This document shows positions 1 to 10,352 of a stretch of DNA of 32,343 nucleotides, piece by piece (position 1 is the first letter of the stretch; each line of letters opens with the position of its first letter). Position numbers and translations under genes: made by a program. Origin of the DNA: Streptococcus sp. (GTDB taxonomy: Bacteria > Bacillota > Bacilli > Lactobacillales > Aerococcaceae); assembly GCA_015264885.1 (NCBI GenBank), contig JABZYY010000003.1, forward strand, positions 1-32,343, given 5' to 3'. Below the pieces are notes generated by a model that was not told where the DNA came from, did no database searches, and saw only the letters and a list, made by a program, of their open reading frames with translations.

Positions 1-496
1 ACATATTCCCTAGAACCCCGGTAAGGATAATCACTGCTACCGTAATCGTCACATATCCACCTGACTCTTGAGACAACCCCATCCCAATGGCAGTCGTAAT
101 GGATTTTGGCAATAAGGTTACGTATTCTTCGTGCGTTAATTGGAAAAGCATTGATAACACCCAAACCGTACATAAACTCGTTAATACCCCTGCACTAATT
201 CCTGCAAAGATGGCGCCTTTATGCTTTTTCAATTGCTCGATTTGTTGATACAACGGAATCGCTAAGCAGACCGTTGCGGGCGTCAATAAATAGCTTAGAT
301 TATCTGCACTCGCATAATAGCTATCGTAGTCGATATTAAAGGCATTTAATACGATAATGACGAAAATAATCGCTACAAGTAGCGGATTGAAGATTGGCCA
401 TTTATAACGGTCACGTAAAAATACACCAATTTCAAAACCGATAATACTAATCACGAGCCCGATTGTTGCTGTATTAAGAACGAGTTGATTCACCAT
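1..496 (-). CDS. lrgB: LrgB family membrane protein, partial (C-terminus outside window)
   Basis: Reading the minus strand from an ATG at 496 gives about 165 codons with no stop, so the C-terminus lies beyond base 1. The product is a hydrophobic multi-pass protein starting MVNQLVLNTATIGLVIS. It contains the LrgB/CidB-type stretch LLPKSITTAIGMGLSQESGG (about residues 129-148), typical of this family. LrgB works with LrgA in the membrane, in systems linked to control of murein hydrolase activity, programmed lysis or, in some bacteria, export of small metabolites. The start is supported by GAAAGGAG eight bases upstream, and the gene overlaps the end of lrgA by 23 bp, so the two are translationally linked. 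Family assignment is firm; the physiological role here is inferred. Confidence 0.9.
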   Translation of the reverse strand, partial: MVNQLVLNTATIGLVISIIGFEIGVFLRDRYKWPIFNPLLVAIIFVIIVLNAFNIDYDSYYASADNLSYLLTPATVCLAIPLYQQIEQLKKHKGAIFAGISAGVLTSLCTVWVLSMLFQLTHEEYVTLLPKSITTAIGMGLSQESGGYVTITVAVIILTGVLGNM

Positions 497-845
497 CTTG
501 GGCTCCTTTCTCGAGGACGTATTGCGTTACTTTTCCCGAAACAATCATCACTACAAATGTCGTAATAATCGTGATGATAGATACTGGCACAATAATACGA
601 TGCAATTGATCCCACGATTCGATAATTCCAACGGCAGCCGGAATAAACATTAACGACATAATCTCGATTAAAAACGTCCCTGCTTGATACACTTTTTCAA
701 TTTTAACAACACCCGTCATTAATAAAGCCATCATTAAGACAAGTCCATAGATGCTTGCTGGAATTGGAAGAGGGATGTAATATTTCATGATTTCACCAAT
801 ACAGGTCACAATCATAATCCAGCCAAACTGCTTAAAATATTTCAT
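474..845 (-). CDS. lrgA: LrgA/CidA family holin-like protein
   Basis: A 123-residue protein with about four hydrophobic segments and the family-typical region PLPIPASIYGLVLMM at residues 25-39, followed by a conserved-looking segment with FIPAAVGII near residues 67-75. Length matches CidA/LrgA proteins, which are holin-like membrane proteins acting with LrgB. The ATG at 845 follows AAAGGAG at a normal distance. The stop lies inside lrgB, giving a two-gene operon. The leader between a probable promoter (958-986) and the start codon contains a terminator-like hairpin (861-899), so attenuation of this operon is plausible. No LytTR-type regulator gene is in the window. Confidence 0.92.
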   Translation of the reverse strand: MKYFKQFGWIMIVTCIGEIMKYYIPLPIPASIYGLVLMMALLMTGVVKIEKVYQAGTFLIEIMSLMFIPAAVGIIESWDQLHRIIVPVSIITIITTFVVMIVSGKVTQYVLEKGAQDGESTRS

Positions 846-860
846 TAGATCTCCTTTAGT

Positions 861-899
861 AAAAAAGCACTCTATTCAAGCCATGCTCGAATCGCGTGC
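861..899 (-). terminator. Terminator-like hairpin in the lrgA leader (possible attenuator)
   Basis: On the minus strand GCAC (896-899) pairs with GTGC (867-870), and inside it ATTCGAGC pairs with GCTTGAAT (one mismatch) around an ATG loop. Six T residues follow (complement of 861-866). The T-run ends 15 bases before the lrgA start codon, so the hairpin lies between the likely promoter and the gene. It either stops stray upstream transcription or attenuates lrgAB. Seen in sequence; function inferred. Confidence 0.55.
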
Positions 900-957
900 A
901 GGTCTCTTTCGTCTATAACATTCAGTCTGGAAAAGCTCTCTCTTCCAACTTGCCCTC

Positions 958-986
958 ATAGTATATTCAAATGTACGGAAAGTCAA
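958..986 (-). promoter_or_regulatory. Probable lrgAB promoter
   Basis: Minus-strand TTGACT (complement of 981-986), a 17-bp spacer and TACTAT (complement of 958-963). An overlapping TATACT with a 15-bp spacer is an alternative -10. The start site would be near 951, giving a leader of about 105 nt before lrgA. Confidence 0.6.
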
Positions 987-1057
987 CTACAACCCTGTGA
1001 ACATTTGTTACTTTTGGTGTTCTGAATCTGGCCTGTTTACTTGAATCACTTTTCGAA

Positions 1058-1107
1058 ATTATCATATATGATAATTATCAAATATGATAATTACCATATT
1101 TGGTAAT
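1058..1107. promoter_or_regulatory. Three overlapping 18-bp palindromes (iterated operator)
   Basis: Three 18-bp inverted repeats start at 1058, 1074 and 1090, exactly 16 bp apart, each sharing 2 bp with the next. The first, ATTATCATATATGATAAT, is a perfect palindrome. The second, ATTATCAAATATGATAAT, and the third, ATTACCATATTTGGTAAT, deviate only at the centre. They lie between the lysS terminator and the lrgAB promoter, about 72 bp upstream of the probable -35. This looks like a cooperative binding array for a dimeric regulator. The regulator is not identified. Confidence 0.6.
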
Positions 1108-1118
1108 TGCGGTTAAAC

Positions 1119-1155
1119 AAAAAAACACCCCGTCTAAGGCGAACCTTAAACGGGG
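1119..1155 (-). terminator. Rho-independent terminator of lysS
   Basis: Minus-strand 12-bp stem CCCCGTTTAAGG / CCTTAGACGGGG with a TTCG loop, ending in GTTTTTTT (complement of 1119-1126). It sits 15 bp after the lysS stop codon. Confidence 0.95.
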
Positions 1156-1169
1156 CACTAAATTCAATA

Positions 1170-2749
<1,580 letters not shown>

Positions 2750-2769
2750 AGTATTTCAAGACTTTTTGC

Positions 2770-3786
2770 TTAAATTTCTGCCAAGCGTTGTTTTTGACGT
2801 TCTTCACGTTCTAAATGTTCTACCACGAATTGGTCTAATAACGCTTCTACGGTTTGTAAATTCTCAGCTTCGTTAATGGCTACTTTTGTTTTAGAAGCAC
2901 GTGGCACTCCTTTTAAGTAATAGCCTGCGAGCTTGCGGAATTCTTTCGTTGCAACTACTTCACCTTTAAGGTTGGCAAGTCGTTGTAAGTGTAATTTCGC
3001 AATTTCAATTTTCTCTGGAACGGTATTTTCAGGAAGCAATTCGCCTGTTTCTAAATAATGAACCGTTTGACGAATCATCCATGGGTTCGCTAAGGCCGCT
3101 CGTCCAATCATAACGCCATCCACGCCTGCAATATCAATCATACGTTTGGCATCTTCTGGAGAGCGAACGTCCCCATTCCCGATTAAAGGAATACGCGTTA
3201 AGTTCTTCTTCACTTCACCAAGGATTTCCCAGTCGGCTTTCCCATCATACATTTGCACACGTGTACGCCCATGCATCGCAACGGCGCTCGCACCGGCACG
3301 TTCTGCAGCGAGGGCATTCTCTACCGCATATAAATGTTCGTGGTCCCATCCTGTACGCATCTTCACGGTCACAGGCTTATCGACTGCGTCAACTACTGCC
3401 GCAACCATTTCGTATACTTTATTTGGGTCGAGTAACCATTTTGCTCCGGCTTCTGCCTTAATCACTTTGTTTACAGGGCATCCCATATTGATATCGATAA
3501 TGGCAGCTTCTGTATTCTCAGCCACGTATTTGGCCGCTTCGACTAAAGTATCTTTATTTCCGCCCATGATTTGAACGCTGAGTGGATACTCGTTTGGCTC
3601 GATATGAAGCATGCTTAATGTTTTCTCATTACGAAATTGAATCCCTTTGTCGCTAATCATTTCGCAAACCACTAGACCGGCACCGAATTCTTTTACAGTG
3701 ACACGGAAAGCAGAGTTTGAAATTCCAGCCATTGGGGCCACAACTACGCTATTATCAATTTGAATATCTCCAATTTTGAAACTCAT
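2770..3786 (-). CDS. dusB: tRNA-dihydrouridine synthase, DusB type
   Basis: A 338-residue FMN enzyme that reduces specific uridines in tRNA to dihydrouridine. Visible family marks: N-terminal [13 protein letters not shown], the catalytic cysteine in NMGCPVNK (Cys103 from the chosen start), [28 protein letters not shown] and [17 protein letters not shown] of the TIM barrel, followed by a helical C-terminal tRNA-binding domain. I start it at ATG 3786 (MSFKIGD) because AAGGAG lies six bases upstream; an in-frame TTG six codons earlier lies upstream of that ribosome site. It precedes lysS, an order common in Firmicutes. Its leader of roughly 125 nt is strongly structured (3822-3904). Confidence 0.96.
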   Translation of the reverse strand: MSFKIGDIQIDNSVVVAPMAGISNSAFRVTVKEFGAGLVVCEMISDKGIQFRNEKTLSMLHIEPNEYPLSVQIMGGNKDTLVEAAKYVAENTEAAIIDINMGCPVNKVIKAEAGAKWLLDPNKVYEMVAAVVDAVDKPVTVKMRTGWDHEHLYAVENALAAERAGASAVAMHGRTRVQMYDGKADWEILGEVKKNLTRIPLIGNGDVRSPEDAKRMIDIAGVDGVMIGRAALANPWMIRQTVHYLETGELLPENTVPEKIEIAKLHLQRLANLKGEVVATKEFRKLAGYYLKGVPRASKTKVAINEAENLQTVEALLDQFVVEHLEREERQKQRLAEI

Positions 3787-3821
3787 CTTAATCTCCTTTT
3801 TCAATCTTTGAATCGTCTATC

Positions 3822-3904
3822 AAGTGAACGGCTTTCTCTCAATCAATCGAAAAGCACGAGCTGCATCACCAATAGTGAGTGCGACTCGTGCGCTAAGTTC
3901 ACTT
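3822..3904 (-). promoter_or_regulatory. Nested stem-loop in the dusB leader, terminator-like
   Basis: Minus strand: outer arms AAGTGAAC (3897-3904) and GTTCACTT (3822-3829) are perfect complements. Inside, GCACGAG (3885-3891) pairs with CTCGTGC (3854-3860), and within that GCACTCAC pairs imperfectly with GTGATGC. TTTT follows the inner stem (complement of 3850-3853). It may be the terminator of the upstream membrane-protein operon, an attenuator for dusB, or both. Confidence 0.5.
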
Positions 3905-3919
3905 ATTTCTTGCCGGATT

Positions 3920-3928
3920 ATTGTACCA
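3920..3928 (-). promoter_or_regulatory. Extended -10 element, probable dusB promoter
   Basis: Minus-strand TGG TACAAT, identical in form to the lysS promoter. No good -35 at 17 bp. It would start transcripts near 3913, upstream of the stem-loop. Confidence 0.4.
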
Positions 3929-3958
3929 TAACCCGCGCCTTCTTGCATTTGATTCCCC

Positions 3959-4285
3959 TTAATAAAAGAGTCTCATTGAAAGCAACCAGAACATAATGAG
4001 GAATCCACCTGTTAAGAACAACTGCCATCCCGTGTCTTTCACTGTTTTTAGTTGAAATGAAATCCAACTAAACAATGAGAAACTGAGAAGGAACCCCACT
4101 GCCGCCACTGCTATAATAGACAGCATCACAAGGAGTAGTTGTTCCCCTACTAAGAAATAGTTACCCGCTCCTAACATCGCCACAAAGAAAAGAGCCCACG
4201 AAATCCACATCAAGACCGTAGCGACTTTATGCATTTTTACTAACCCTGGTTGTTTTTCAAAACGTCGTGTTTCCATTAACATCAT
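3959..4285 (-). CDS. Small membrane protein, unknown function
   Basis: A protein of about 108 residues with roughly three transmembrane segments after a short basic N-terminus. I do not recognise a family. Its C-terminal part (TGWQLFLTGGFLIMFWLLSMRLFY region) resembles that of the preceding gene product (NNWWQLLLTGAWLTFLLLLF), and both have an early LMW, so the two look like diverged tandem paralogues. TTTAGGA precedes a cluster of three in-frame start codons (4285, 4282, 4276); which one is used is uncertain. Last gene of a three-gene operon. Confidence 0.7.
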   Translation of the reverse strand: MMLMETRRFEKQPGLVKMHKVATVLMWISWALFFVAMLGAGNYFLVGEQLLLVMLSIIAVAAVGFLLSFSLFSWISFQLKTVKDTGWQLFLTGGFLIMFWLLSMRLFY

Positions 4286-4303
4286 CGTCCTAAACCTTTT
4301 TTA

Positions 4304-4582
4304 TCAATATCTAATGACTCCAGTGAAGAGCAATAACAAAAAGGTGAGCCAAGCGCCTGTAAGTAGTAGTTGCCACCAATTGTTTTTGAATGATTTTTCT
4401 TCGAGTGCAATGAAAACATACATCATGAAACTCACAAACGTCATAATCATGAGAATCGGCATGATGAAGATGGCAATCAACAGTCCTCCTGGAACACCAC
4501 GACTGGTCATGAAAATCCATTGTGGTACTAATCCAAGCCACATCAAGGCTTCTGCAATACTTTTTGCTTTCTCTAGTTTCAT
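4304..4582 (-). CDS. Small membrane protein, unknown function
   Basis: Starting at ATG 4582, where TTGGAGG lies at ideal distance, the product is 92 residues (MKLEKAKSIAEALMWLG...) with about three hydrophobic helices. A longer frame from 4633 has no ribosome site and overlaps the upstream gene, so I reject it. Sixteen bases separate it from the upstream stop and 18 from the downstream start, so it is in one operon. Likely a paralogue of the following gene. No function can be assigned. Confidence 0.75.
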   Translation of the reverse strand: MKLEKAKSIAEALMWLGLVPQWIFMTSRGVPGGLLIAIFIMPILMIMTFVSFMMYVFIALEEKSFKNNWWQLLLTGAWLTFLLLLFTGVIRY

Positions 4583-4598
4583 GAAAGACCTCCAACCA

Positions 4599-5069
4599 TT
4601 ATCGAATATTTTGTTTCTGAATTTGTTTGGCAATTGATCTTGGAGCTAGTGATAATAAGCAAATAGCAATTCCAAATAGGAACACCACCAAACCAATCAC
4701 TTCAATAATACTATTGAATTGCGAGAACACTCCAATCATGAGCGCCAATATGATGGCAGAAAAACCAACCTTGCGAACAGCCTTTGCGGTTGCTTGGTAA
4801 TAGTCTTCAATCGTTTCAGGAGTGGCCGATGTATGTTGCAACTTCACAAGTTCCTGATGCGTTTTTCTCCAATAATTCATCCCCATCCAGAAGATTCCGC
4901 CGATGGTCATTGCTGAAAATAGCACTAAAATAGCTGCACCGATTTCGTCCATATTTTCAATAGTTTTTACAGATGAATCCATCTCTTCAAACGTCACCAG
5001 TGTAACCGCCGAACAAATAAATGAGATAAGGGTAAACCACCCTGCTTTGTTTGACACTTTTTGTTCCAT
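4599..5069 (-). CDS. Multi-pass membrane protein, unknown function
   Basis: A 156-residue protein with an N-terminal TM helix, a second near residues 44-65, a polar cytosolic-looking segment (YWRKTHQELVKLQHTSATPE) and two further helices near residues 100-145, ending in a basic tail. AGGAGG precedes the ATG at 5069. A TATACT box (complement of 5092-5097) just downstream of the prs terminator is its likely -10. First gene of the operon with the two small membrane proteins. The composition suggests a complex of three membrane proteins; function unknown. Confidence 0.8.
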   Translation of the reverse strand: MEQKVSNKAGWFTLISFICSAVTLVTFEEMDSSVKTIENMDEIGAAILVLFSAMTIGGIFWMGMNYWRKTHQELVKLQHTSATPETIEDYYQATAKAVRKVGFSAIILALMIGVFSQFNSIIEVIGLVVFLFGIAICLLSLAPRSIAKQIQKQNIR

Positions 5070-5100
5070 ACGAACCTCCTATGTTAGATTCAGTATAAAC

Positions 5101-5134
5101 AAAAATGAGCCAAGGCAATAGCCTCGGCTCATTT
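5101..5134 (-). terminator. Terminator of prs
   Basis: Minus-strand stem AAATGAGCCGAGGC / GCCTTGGCTCATTT with loop TATT (one G-T pair), followed by TTG. The stem ends in its own T-run. It lies about 17 bp after the prs stop. Confidence 0.88.
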
Positions 5135-5151
5135 ATTTTACTAATTCTTTA

Positions 5152-6129
5152 TTAATCTAAAATAGTAAATTTCTCGATAAACAACGGACTCACTGAACGG
5201 TTTTCGTGAATACGACGAATCGCTTCAGCCATTAATTGGTCAACGCTGATTTGAACAATCTTGCCACCTGTTTTTTCTTCAGGAACTTCGATTGAGTCTG
5301 TTACAACTACTTCTTTAATCACTGAGTCGTTAATACGGTCTAATGCTGGACCAGATAATACAGCGTGCGTACAGCAAGCGTACACTTCTAGCGCACCTGC
5401 ATCTTTAATCGCTTGTGCAGCAAGAGTGATTGTTCCAGCTGTATCAATCATATCGTCGATTAATACGGCAACTTTTCCTTTTACTTCACCGATGATGTTC
5501 ATGACTTCTGCCACGTTTGCTTTTGGACGACGTTTATCAACAATCGCGATAGGCGCGTGTAAGAACTCAGCCATTTTACGAGCACGAGTTACCCCACCGT
5601 GGTCAGGAGAGACAACAACGATATCTTTATCTTTGAAGTTATTTTCTAAGAAGTGGTTCGCAAGAAGTGGAGCTCCTAATAAGTGGTCCACTGGAATGTC
5701 GAAGAACCCTTGAATTTGCGCAGCGTGTAAATCAAGTGTTAACACACGGTCTGCACCGGCTTGAGTAATCATGTTTGCAACTAATTTTGCTGTGATTGGT
5801 TCACGAGATTGTGCTTTACGGTCTTGACGAGCGTATCCATAGTAAGGAATAACAATGTTAATTGTTTTTGCACTCGCACGGCGTAATGCGTCCACCATGA
5901 TTAATAACTCCATTAAGTTATCATTTACTGGATAAGAAGTTGATTGAACGATATACACATGGCAACCACGTACACTTTCATCGATATTGATTTTAATCTC
6001 ACCATCGCTGAACTGAGTGACAGATACTTGACCAAGTTCTAAACCAATTTCCTCTGCAATTTTTGCAGCCAAAGGACGATTTGAGCTTAAAGCGAATATT
6101 TTTAAATTAGGATCGGAATAATGTTCCAC
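5152..6129 (-). CDS. prs: Ribose-phosphate pyrophosphokinase (PRPP synthetase)
   Basis: A 325-residue enzyme making PRPP from ribose 5-phosphate and ATP for nucleotide, NAD, His and Trp synthesis. Class I features are visible: the catalytic flexible loop [20 protein letters not shown] (near residues 99-118), the ATP/ribose-phosphate region [16 protein letters not shown] (near 132-147) and the PRPP loop [15 protein letters not shown] (near 220-234). The start is GTG at 6129 with a weak GGGGG-type ribosome site about eight bases upstream; no better start is present. It lies 92 bp behind glmU, a common Firmicute pairing, with its own probable promoter and a strong terminator. Confidence 0.97.
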   Translation of the reverse strand: MEHYSDPNLKIFALSSNRPLAAKIAEEIGLELGQVSVTQFSDGEIKINIDESVRGCHVYIVQSTSYPVNDNLMELLIMVDALRRASAKTINIVIPYYGYARQDRKAQSREPITAKLVANMITQAGADRVLTLDLHAAQIQGFFDIPVDHLLGAPLLANHFLENNFKDKDIVVVSPDHGGVTRARKMAEFLHAPIAIVDKRRPKANVAEVMNIIGEVKGKVAVLIDDMIDTAGTITLAAQAIKDAGALEVYACCTHAVLSGPALDRINDSVIKEVVVTDSIEVPEEKTGGKIVQISVDQLMAEAIRRIHENRSVSPLFIEKFTILD

Positions 6130-6162
6130 AATGATAACCCCCGAAGTTTATTTTATAGTACT

Positions 6163-6191
6163 ATCATACCGTGTTTTGTTTAAATTTTGAA
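6163..6191 (-). promoter_or_regulatory. Probable prs promoter
   Basis: Minus strand TTCAAA (complement of 6186-6191), 17-bp spacer, TATGAT (6163-6168), within the AT-rich glmU-prs gap. Confidence 0.5.
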
Positions 6192-6221
6192 TATTTTTGC
6201 TAAAAATTTTTGGAAAAAATT

Positions 6222-7601
6222 TTAGTCTTTTTGAGCAGATGGTAATTTTGAAGCGTAATTTTCTTTATTTACTTGACGGCTACGCGCAATCGCAAGTGCT
6301 CCAGCTGGCACATCTTCGGTAATCGTTGAACCTGCAGCGATAAATACGTCATCGCCCACTGTAACTGGCGCAACGATATTCGCATTACATCCGATAAATA
6401 CATGGCTACCGATTGTCGCACGGTGTTTATTTTTACCATCGTAGTTTACAAACACAGTTCCGCAACCAACGTTAATGTCCTCGCCAAGGTCCGCATCCCC
6501 GATGTATGTTAAGTGACCTACTTTAGTATCAGCCCCAAGCGTTGAGTTCTTCACTTCTACAAAATTCCCCACGTGAACGCGTTCGCCTAATACAGAATTT
6601 GGACGTAAGTGTGCAAATGGACCTGCATTGCTATCCACTTTCATATGAGATTCTTCGATGTTCGCTGCTACAAGACGAACGCCGTCTTCTAACACGCTAT
6701 CACGAACTACGCTGTGCGCTCCGATGAAGCAGTTTGAACCGATGACTGTTTTGCCTTTTAAGACAACACCTGGTTCAATCACAGTGTCCGCACCGATTTG
6801 AACAGTTGATTCAATGTAAGTCGCTTCTGGGTCGATTAAAGTAACCCCGTTGCGCATATGTTCTTCATTGATACGGTTACGCATATATTTCTCAGCTTTT
6901 GAAAGAGCTACACGGTCATTAACACCCATTCCTTCGTCGAAATCTTTCATTGGGTAAGCAGAAACCACTTCTCCACGTTTCTTCAAGATTTCTAATACGT
7001 CTGGTAAGTAGTACTCGCCTTGAGCGTTGTCGTTACCAACTTCGTGTAAAGCACTGAAAAGAGCTACGTTATCGAAGCAGTAAGTTCCTGTGTTGATTTC
7101 TTTTACTTGTTGTTCTTCAGGAGTTGCGTCTTTTTGTTCTACGTTTTTAAGAACAGAACCGTCAGCGTCACGAATGACACGGCCGTATCCAGTTGGATCT
7201 TCGGCAATCGCTGTAAGGATTGTTGCTTTCGCGCCTGTACGTTCATGTTCTTCCATTAAAGCAGAAAGAGTTTCGCTTGTTAATAATGGAGTGTCTCCAC
7301 AGATAACGATCGTTGTTCCTTCTTTTCCTTGTAAGAGAGATTCTGCTTGTAATACCGCATGTCCTGTTCCTAATTGTTCTGCTTGAACGGCATAAGAAAC
7401 ACGTTCTCCAAGGTGGTTTTGTACCATTTCGGCACCGTGTCCAACGATTGCTACGATTTCAGTAGCCCCAGTTTTTTCAACTTGGTCTACAACGTGCTCT
7501 ACCATTGGTTTTCCGCAAACGGGATGCATTACTTTGTAAAGGGAAGATTTCATACGAGTTCCTTTACCCGCAGCTAAAATAATTCCGAATTTTTGTTTCA
7601 T
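6222..7601 (-). CDS. glmU: Bifunctional N-acetylglucosamine-1-phosphate uridyltransferase / glucosamine-1-phosphate acetyltransferase
   Basis: A 459-residue cytosolic enzyme making UDP-GlcNAc for peptidoglycan and teichoic acids. The N-terminal pyrophosphorylase half shows [20 protein letters not shown] (residues 8-27), [10 protein letters not shown] and ICGDTPLL. The C-terminal left-handed beta-helix shows repeated hexapeptides and the acetyltransferase region with [20 protein letters not shown] and [26 protein letters not shown] is six bases before the ATG at 7601. Length and both domains are complete. Its promoter is in the gap after the mleP terminator. Confidence 0.98.
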   Translation of the reverse strand: MKQKFGIILAAGKGTRMKSSLYKVMHPVCGKPMVEHVVDQVEKTGATEIVAIVGHGAEMVQNHLGERVSYAVQAEQLGTGHAVLQAESLLQGKEGTTIVICGDTPLLTSETLSALMEEHERTGAKATILTAIAEDPTGYGRVIRDADGSVLKNVEQKDATPEEQQVKEINTGTYCFDNVALFSALHEVGNDNAQGEYYLPDVLEILKKRGEVVSAYPMKDFDEGMGVNDRVALSKAEKYMRNRINEEHMRNGVTLIDPEATYIESTVQIGADTVIEPGVVLKGKTVIGSNCFIGAHSVVRDSVLEDGVRLVAANIEESHMKVDSNAGPFAHLRPNSVLGERVHVGNFVEVKNSTLGADTKVGHLTYIGDADLGEDINVGCGTVFVNYDGKNKHRATIGSHVFIGCNANIVAPVTVGDDVFIAAGSTITEDVPAGALAIARSRQVNKENYASKLPSAQKD

Positions 7602-7636
7602 AATAAGCTCCTTGCTCTTTGAATTTCTACCTTCTA

Positions 7637-7665
7637 ATAGTATAGTACCACGCTGTTTTTTTCAA
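7637..7665 (-). promoter_or_regulatory. Probable glmU promoter
   Basis: Minus strand TTGAAA (complement of 7660-7665), 17-bp spacer, TACTAT (7637-7642); an overlapping TATACT is an alternative -10. Confidence 0.6.
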
Positions 7666-7697
7666 GAAATCACTGGCTATAACTAGTTTTGAAAAAT

Positions 7698-7731
7698 AAA
7701 AAAGGACTCCCAGCTTTTCAGCCGGGAAGTC
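7698..7731 (-). terminator. Terminator of mleS-mleP
   Basis: Minus-strand stem GACTTCCCGGCT / AGCTGGGAGTC with a GAAA loop, then CCTTTTTTATTTTT. It begins four bases after the mleP stop. Confidence 0.93.
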
Positions 7732-7734
7732 TCT

Positions 7735-8679
7735 TTAACCGATAATTGTTTGAATAATTGGAATGATGATGACAAATAATACTGTACTTAAAGTGACAAT
7801 ATTCGTTGAAAATTCGACATCTCCATCCCCTTGGTTCGCTAAAATTGGTAGTACGGCTAAGGCTGGCGTTGCAGATTGAATCATAAACGTTTGGTATTCC
7901 GCAGTAACCATTCCTGGTGCCATCAATTTAAGAACCGCAAACATTAATACTGGGGCAACGATAAAACGCCCTACTAATGCTACGATACTGTCCTTATCAA
8001 ATCGAATGGTCTTAATACCCGCTTTAGCTAATACAATCCCAATATATACAAGTGATAACGGAGTTGTTAATCCTCCTACATAACCTAATGTACTCGATAC
8101 GAAACTAGGTAGTGGAATATTAATAATCAAGAACACTACTGAAACGATAAAGCCGAGTAACGGAGCAGGAAGTAATTTCTTCCAATCGAAATGAGATTCT
8201 TGTTTCTTCTTTCCACTTTTACTATCGCTTGTCATTAAAAAGACACCTAATGTCCAAGTGGAAATCGTATTCGTAATATAGTAAATCAAGAAGTATGCTA
8301 ATGCATCATCACCGAACAATGCAATATTTAAAGGTAAACCGATAAAAATCGTATTCGCATTGACGAATGTATTAATGACTGTCCCTCTTCGACCTGGTGC
8401 CACTTTAAAGGCTTTGACACTTAAAAATGCCACAATATATCCAAGCGCGAAAGCAACAAATGTATAGATGAGTCCTCCTGATAAGCTAATCAATTTTTCT
8501 AGTGTTAAATATTTTAACACGGAAACAAAAATTGATACTGGCATCGCTACATTCATAATTAATTTAGACAAATCATTGCCAAAATCATTATGGAACCAGC
8601 CTCTTACTTGTAGGAAATATCCAAGCACAATCAGTGCAATAATTGGAATAATGGACTCAAGAGATGTTAGAAATAACAT
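7735..8679 (-). CDS. mleP: Malate permease, auxin efflux carrier (AEC) family
   Basis: A roughly 314-residue integral membrane protein with about ten hydrophobic segments in two halves around a charged cytosolic loop (TSDSKSGKKKQESHFDWKK, near residues 150-168). FVNANTIFIGLPLNIALFG and the C-terminal SATPALAVLPILANQGDGD region are typical of AEC transporters. AEC members next to malolactic enzyme are malate importers or malate/lactate antiporters, which fits the neighbour six bases upstream. AGGAGG is only two bases before the ATG at 8685 but eight before the ATG at 8679, so I choose 8679. Substrate is inferred from context. Confidence 0.9.
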   Translation of the reverse strand: MLFLTSLESIIPIIALIVLGYFLQVRGWFHNDFGNDLSKLIMNVAMPVSIFVSVLKYLTLEKLISLSGGLIYTFVAFALGYIVAFLSVKAFKVAPGRRGTVINTFVNANTIFIGLPLNIALFGDDALAYFLIYYITNTISTWTLGVFLMTSDSKSGKKKQESHFDWKKLLPAPLLGFIVSVVFLIINIPLPSFVSSTLGYVGGLTTPLSLVYIGIVLAKAGIKTIRFDKDSIVALVGRFIVAPVLMFAVLKLMAPGMVTAEYQTFMIQSATPALAVLPILANQGDGDVEFSTNIVTLSTVLFVIIIPIIQTIIG

Positions 8680-8691
8680 CCGCATCGCCTC

Positions 8692-10314
8692 CTAATATTT
8701 TGGTGTCCATCTGAAGTCACGAACAGCTTTTTCCATGTCTTGTTCCGCTGCGCGTGCTAGACCTTGTTCTTGCGCTTTTTTAGCGACTGCTGTTGCCACT
8801 TTCAATGATACTTCATTGACGTATTTGAACGGTGGTAATACAGGTGCCCCTGGTTTTGTAATATCAACGATGCCATTTACAGCATGAGCCGCTGCACCAA
8901 TCATTTCATCTGTTAATAGACTCGCTTCAGAAGCTAACATTCCTAATCCAAGTCCTGGATAAATTAATGCGTTGTTTGCTTGACCAATCACGTAGTTTAC
9001 TCCGTTGAACTCAATATCATCTGAAGGAATTCCTGTTGCAACGAACGCTTTTCCGTTAGACCATTCGATGAGGTCTTTAGCGGTTGCTTCTGCTAATTTT
9101 GTTGGGTTAGACAATGGGAAGATGACAGGACGTTCTGTATTTTCACACATCGCTTCTACAACTTCTTTTGTAAATGTATTCGGTTGAGTTGAAGTTCCCA
9201 CAAGAATGGTTGGTTTAACAGTTTTCACTACTTCTAATAAATCTGTTAATTTATCTGCATTCGCAAAGTCGCTACGTTTTTTCGCAAATGGACGTTGTTC
9301 CGGAGTTAAGTCATCCATATCGTCGAATAACAATCCTTGTTTATCCACCATGAAGAAACGTTTATAGGCTTCTTCTTCGCTTAGACCGTCGACAACCATT
9401 TCACGAAGGACACGAGAAGCAATCCCTGCCCCTGCAGTACCACCACCATAACATAGGTACACTTGGTCTGTTAGTTTTTCGCCAGCGATATCCATTGCCG
9501 CAAACACCCCACCAAGTGTCACGATTCCTGTTCCTTGGATGTCATCGTTGAAGGTTGGAATTTTCGTTTTGTATTTATTTAAGATATTAGCCGCGTTTCC
9601 ACGTCCGAAGTCTTCCCAGTGTAAGTATAATTTAGGGAAAAGACGCTCTACCGTTTCAACAAACTGGTCGATAAATGCATAGTAACGATCCCCGCGAACA
9701 CGTTCATGACGGTTTCCTAAATAGTTAGGATCTTCTAATAGACTTTGACGGTTTGTACCAGCATCAATCACTAATGGAAGAACGCTTGCTGGGTCAATTC
9801 CAGCTGCTCCAGTATAGACCATTAATTTACCAACAGAGATATCCACACCGTTTGTACCCCAGTCACCAATTCCAAGAATTCCTTCGGCATCTGTCACAAC
9901 GATTAAACGAATCTCACGGTCTCCTGCCGCATTCTTCAAAGTCGCTTCGATGTTTTCTGGATGATTAATGTCTAAGTAAGCCGCATATTGTGGATCCACA
10001 AAGAGCTCGCTGTAGTTTTCAATCGTGTCCGCAATTGTTGGGTCATACACGATTGGGTTGAATTCTTCTAAGTGTTGTGAGAATAAATAGTAGAATAAAG
10101 TACGGTTTGTGTTGAAGATTTCCATTAAGAAAAGACGTTTTTCAAGGTCGCTACCTTTTTGGTGCATATGCGCATATGTTTGCGCTGCTTGTTCTTCCAA
10201 TGTTTGAACGTACGGTGGTAACAAACCTACCAATCCTAATTCTTGACGTTCTTCTTGTGTAAATGCTGTCCCTTTATTTTTAAAAGGGTTATTTAAAATT
10301 TCGTGTCCACGCAT
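8692..10314 (-). CDS. mleS: Malolactic enzyme (NAD- and Mn-dependent malate decarboxylase to lactate)
   Basis: A 540-residue protein of the malic enzyme superfamily. The N-terminus [19 protein letters not shown] closely matches the lactococcal malolactic enzyme as I remember it, and the length is the same. Visible features: IYDP-type [16 protein letters not shown], the metal and substrate region [33 protein letters not shown], and the NAD-binding loop [14 protein letters not shown]. It converts L-malate to L-lactate and CO2; with malate/lactate exchange this raises pH and proton motive force. AAGGAGG precedes the ATG at 10314. Its roughly 290-nt leader carries a small ORF and a terminator/antiterminator pair, and mleR is divergent. 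Separation from NAD-malic enzyme rests on this N-terminal similarity and the neighbours. Confidence 0.93.
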   Translation of the reverse strand: MRGHEILNNPFKNKGTAFTQEERQELGLVGLLPPYVQTLEEQAAQTYAHMHQKGSDLEKRLFLMEIFNTNRTLFYYLFSQHLEEFNPIVYDPTIADTIENYSELFVDPQYAAYLDINHPENIEATLKNAAGDREIRLIVVTDAEGILGIGDWGTNGVDISVGKLMVYTGAAGIDPASVLPLVIDAGTNRQSLLEDPNYLGNRHERVRGDRYYAFIDQFVETVERLFPKLYLHWEDFGRGNAANILNKYKTKIPTFNDDIQGTGIVTLGGVFAAMDIAGEKLTDQVYLCYGGGTAGAGIASRVLREMVVDGLSEEEAYKRFFMVDKQGLLFDDMDDLTPEQRPFAKKRSDFANADKLTDLLEVVKTVKPTILVGTSTQPNTFTKEVVEAMCENTERPVIFPLSNPTKLAEATAKDLIEWSNGKAFVATGIPSDDIEFNGVNYVIGQANNALIYPGLGLGMLASEASLLTDEMIGAAAHAVNGIVDITKPGAPVLPPFKYVNEVSLKVATAVAKKAQEQGLARAAEQDMEKAVRDFRWTPKY

Positions 10315-10352
10315 GGTGATTCCTCCTTAAATGGTTGTTGATGAAACTGTAC

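Noticed and set aside
1058..1107. Fur or PerR box reading of the triple palindrome (TGATAATTATCA at 1069-1080).
   Set aside because: The Fur/PerR 7-1-7 layout (TGATAATnATTATCA) is not met; the arms are fused without the central spacing, and the 16-bp period fits another dimer better.
3146..3574. Plus-strand 142-codon ORF antisense to dusB, and a similar 150-codon frame at 5261-5713 antisense to prs.
   Set aside because: Both lie wholly within well-recognised conserved enzymes on the minus strand and have Ser/Ala/Thr-rich shadow composition.
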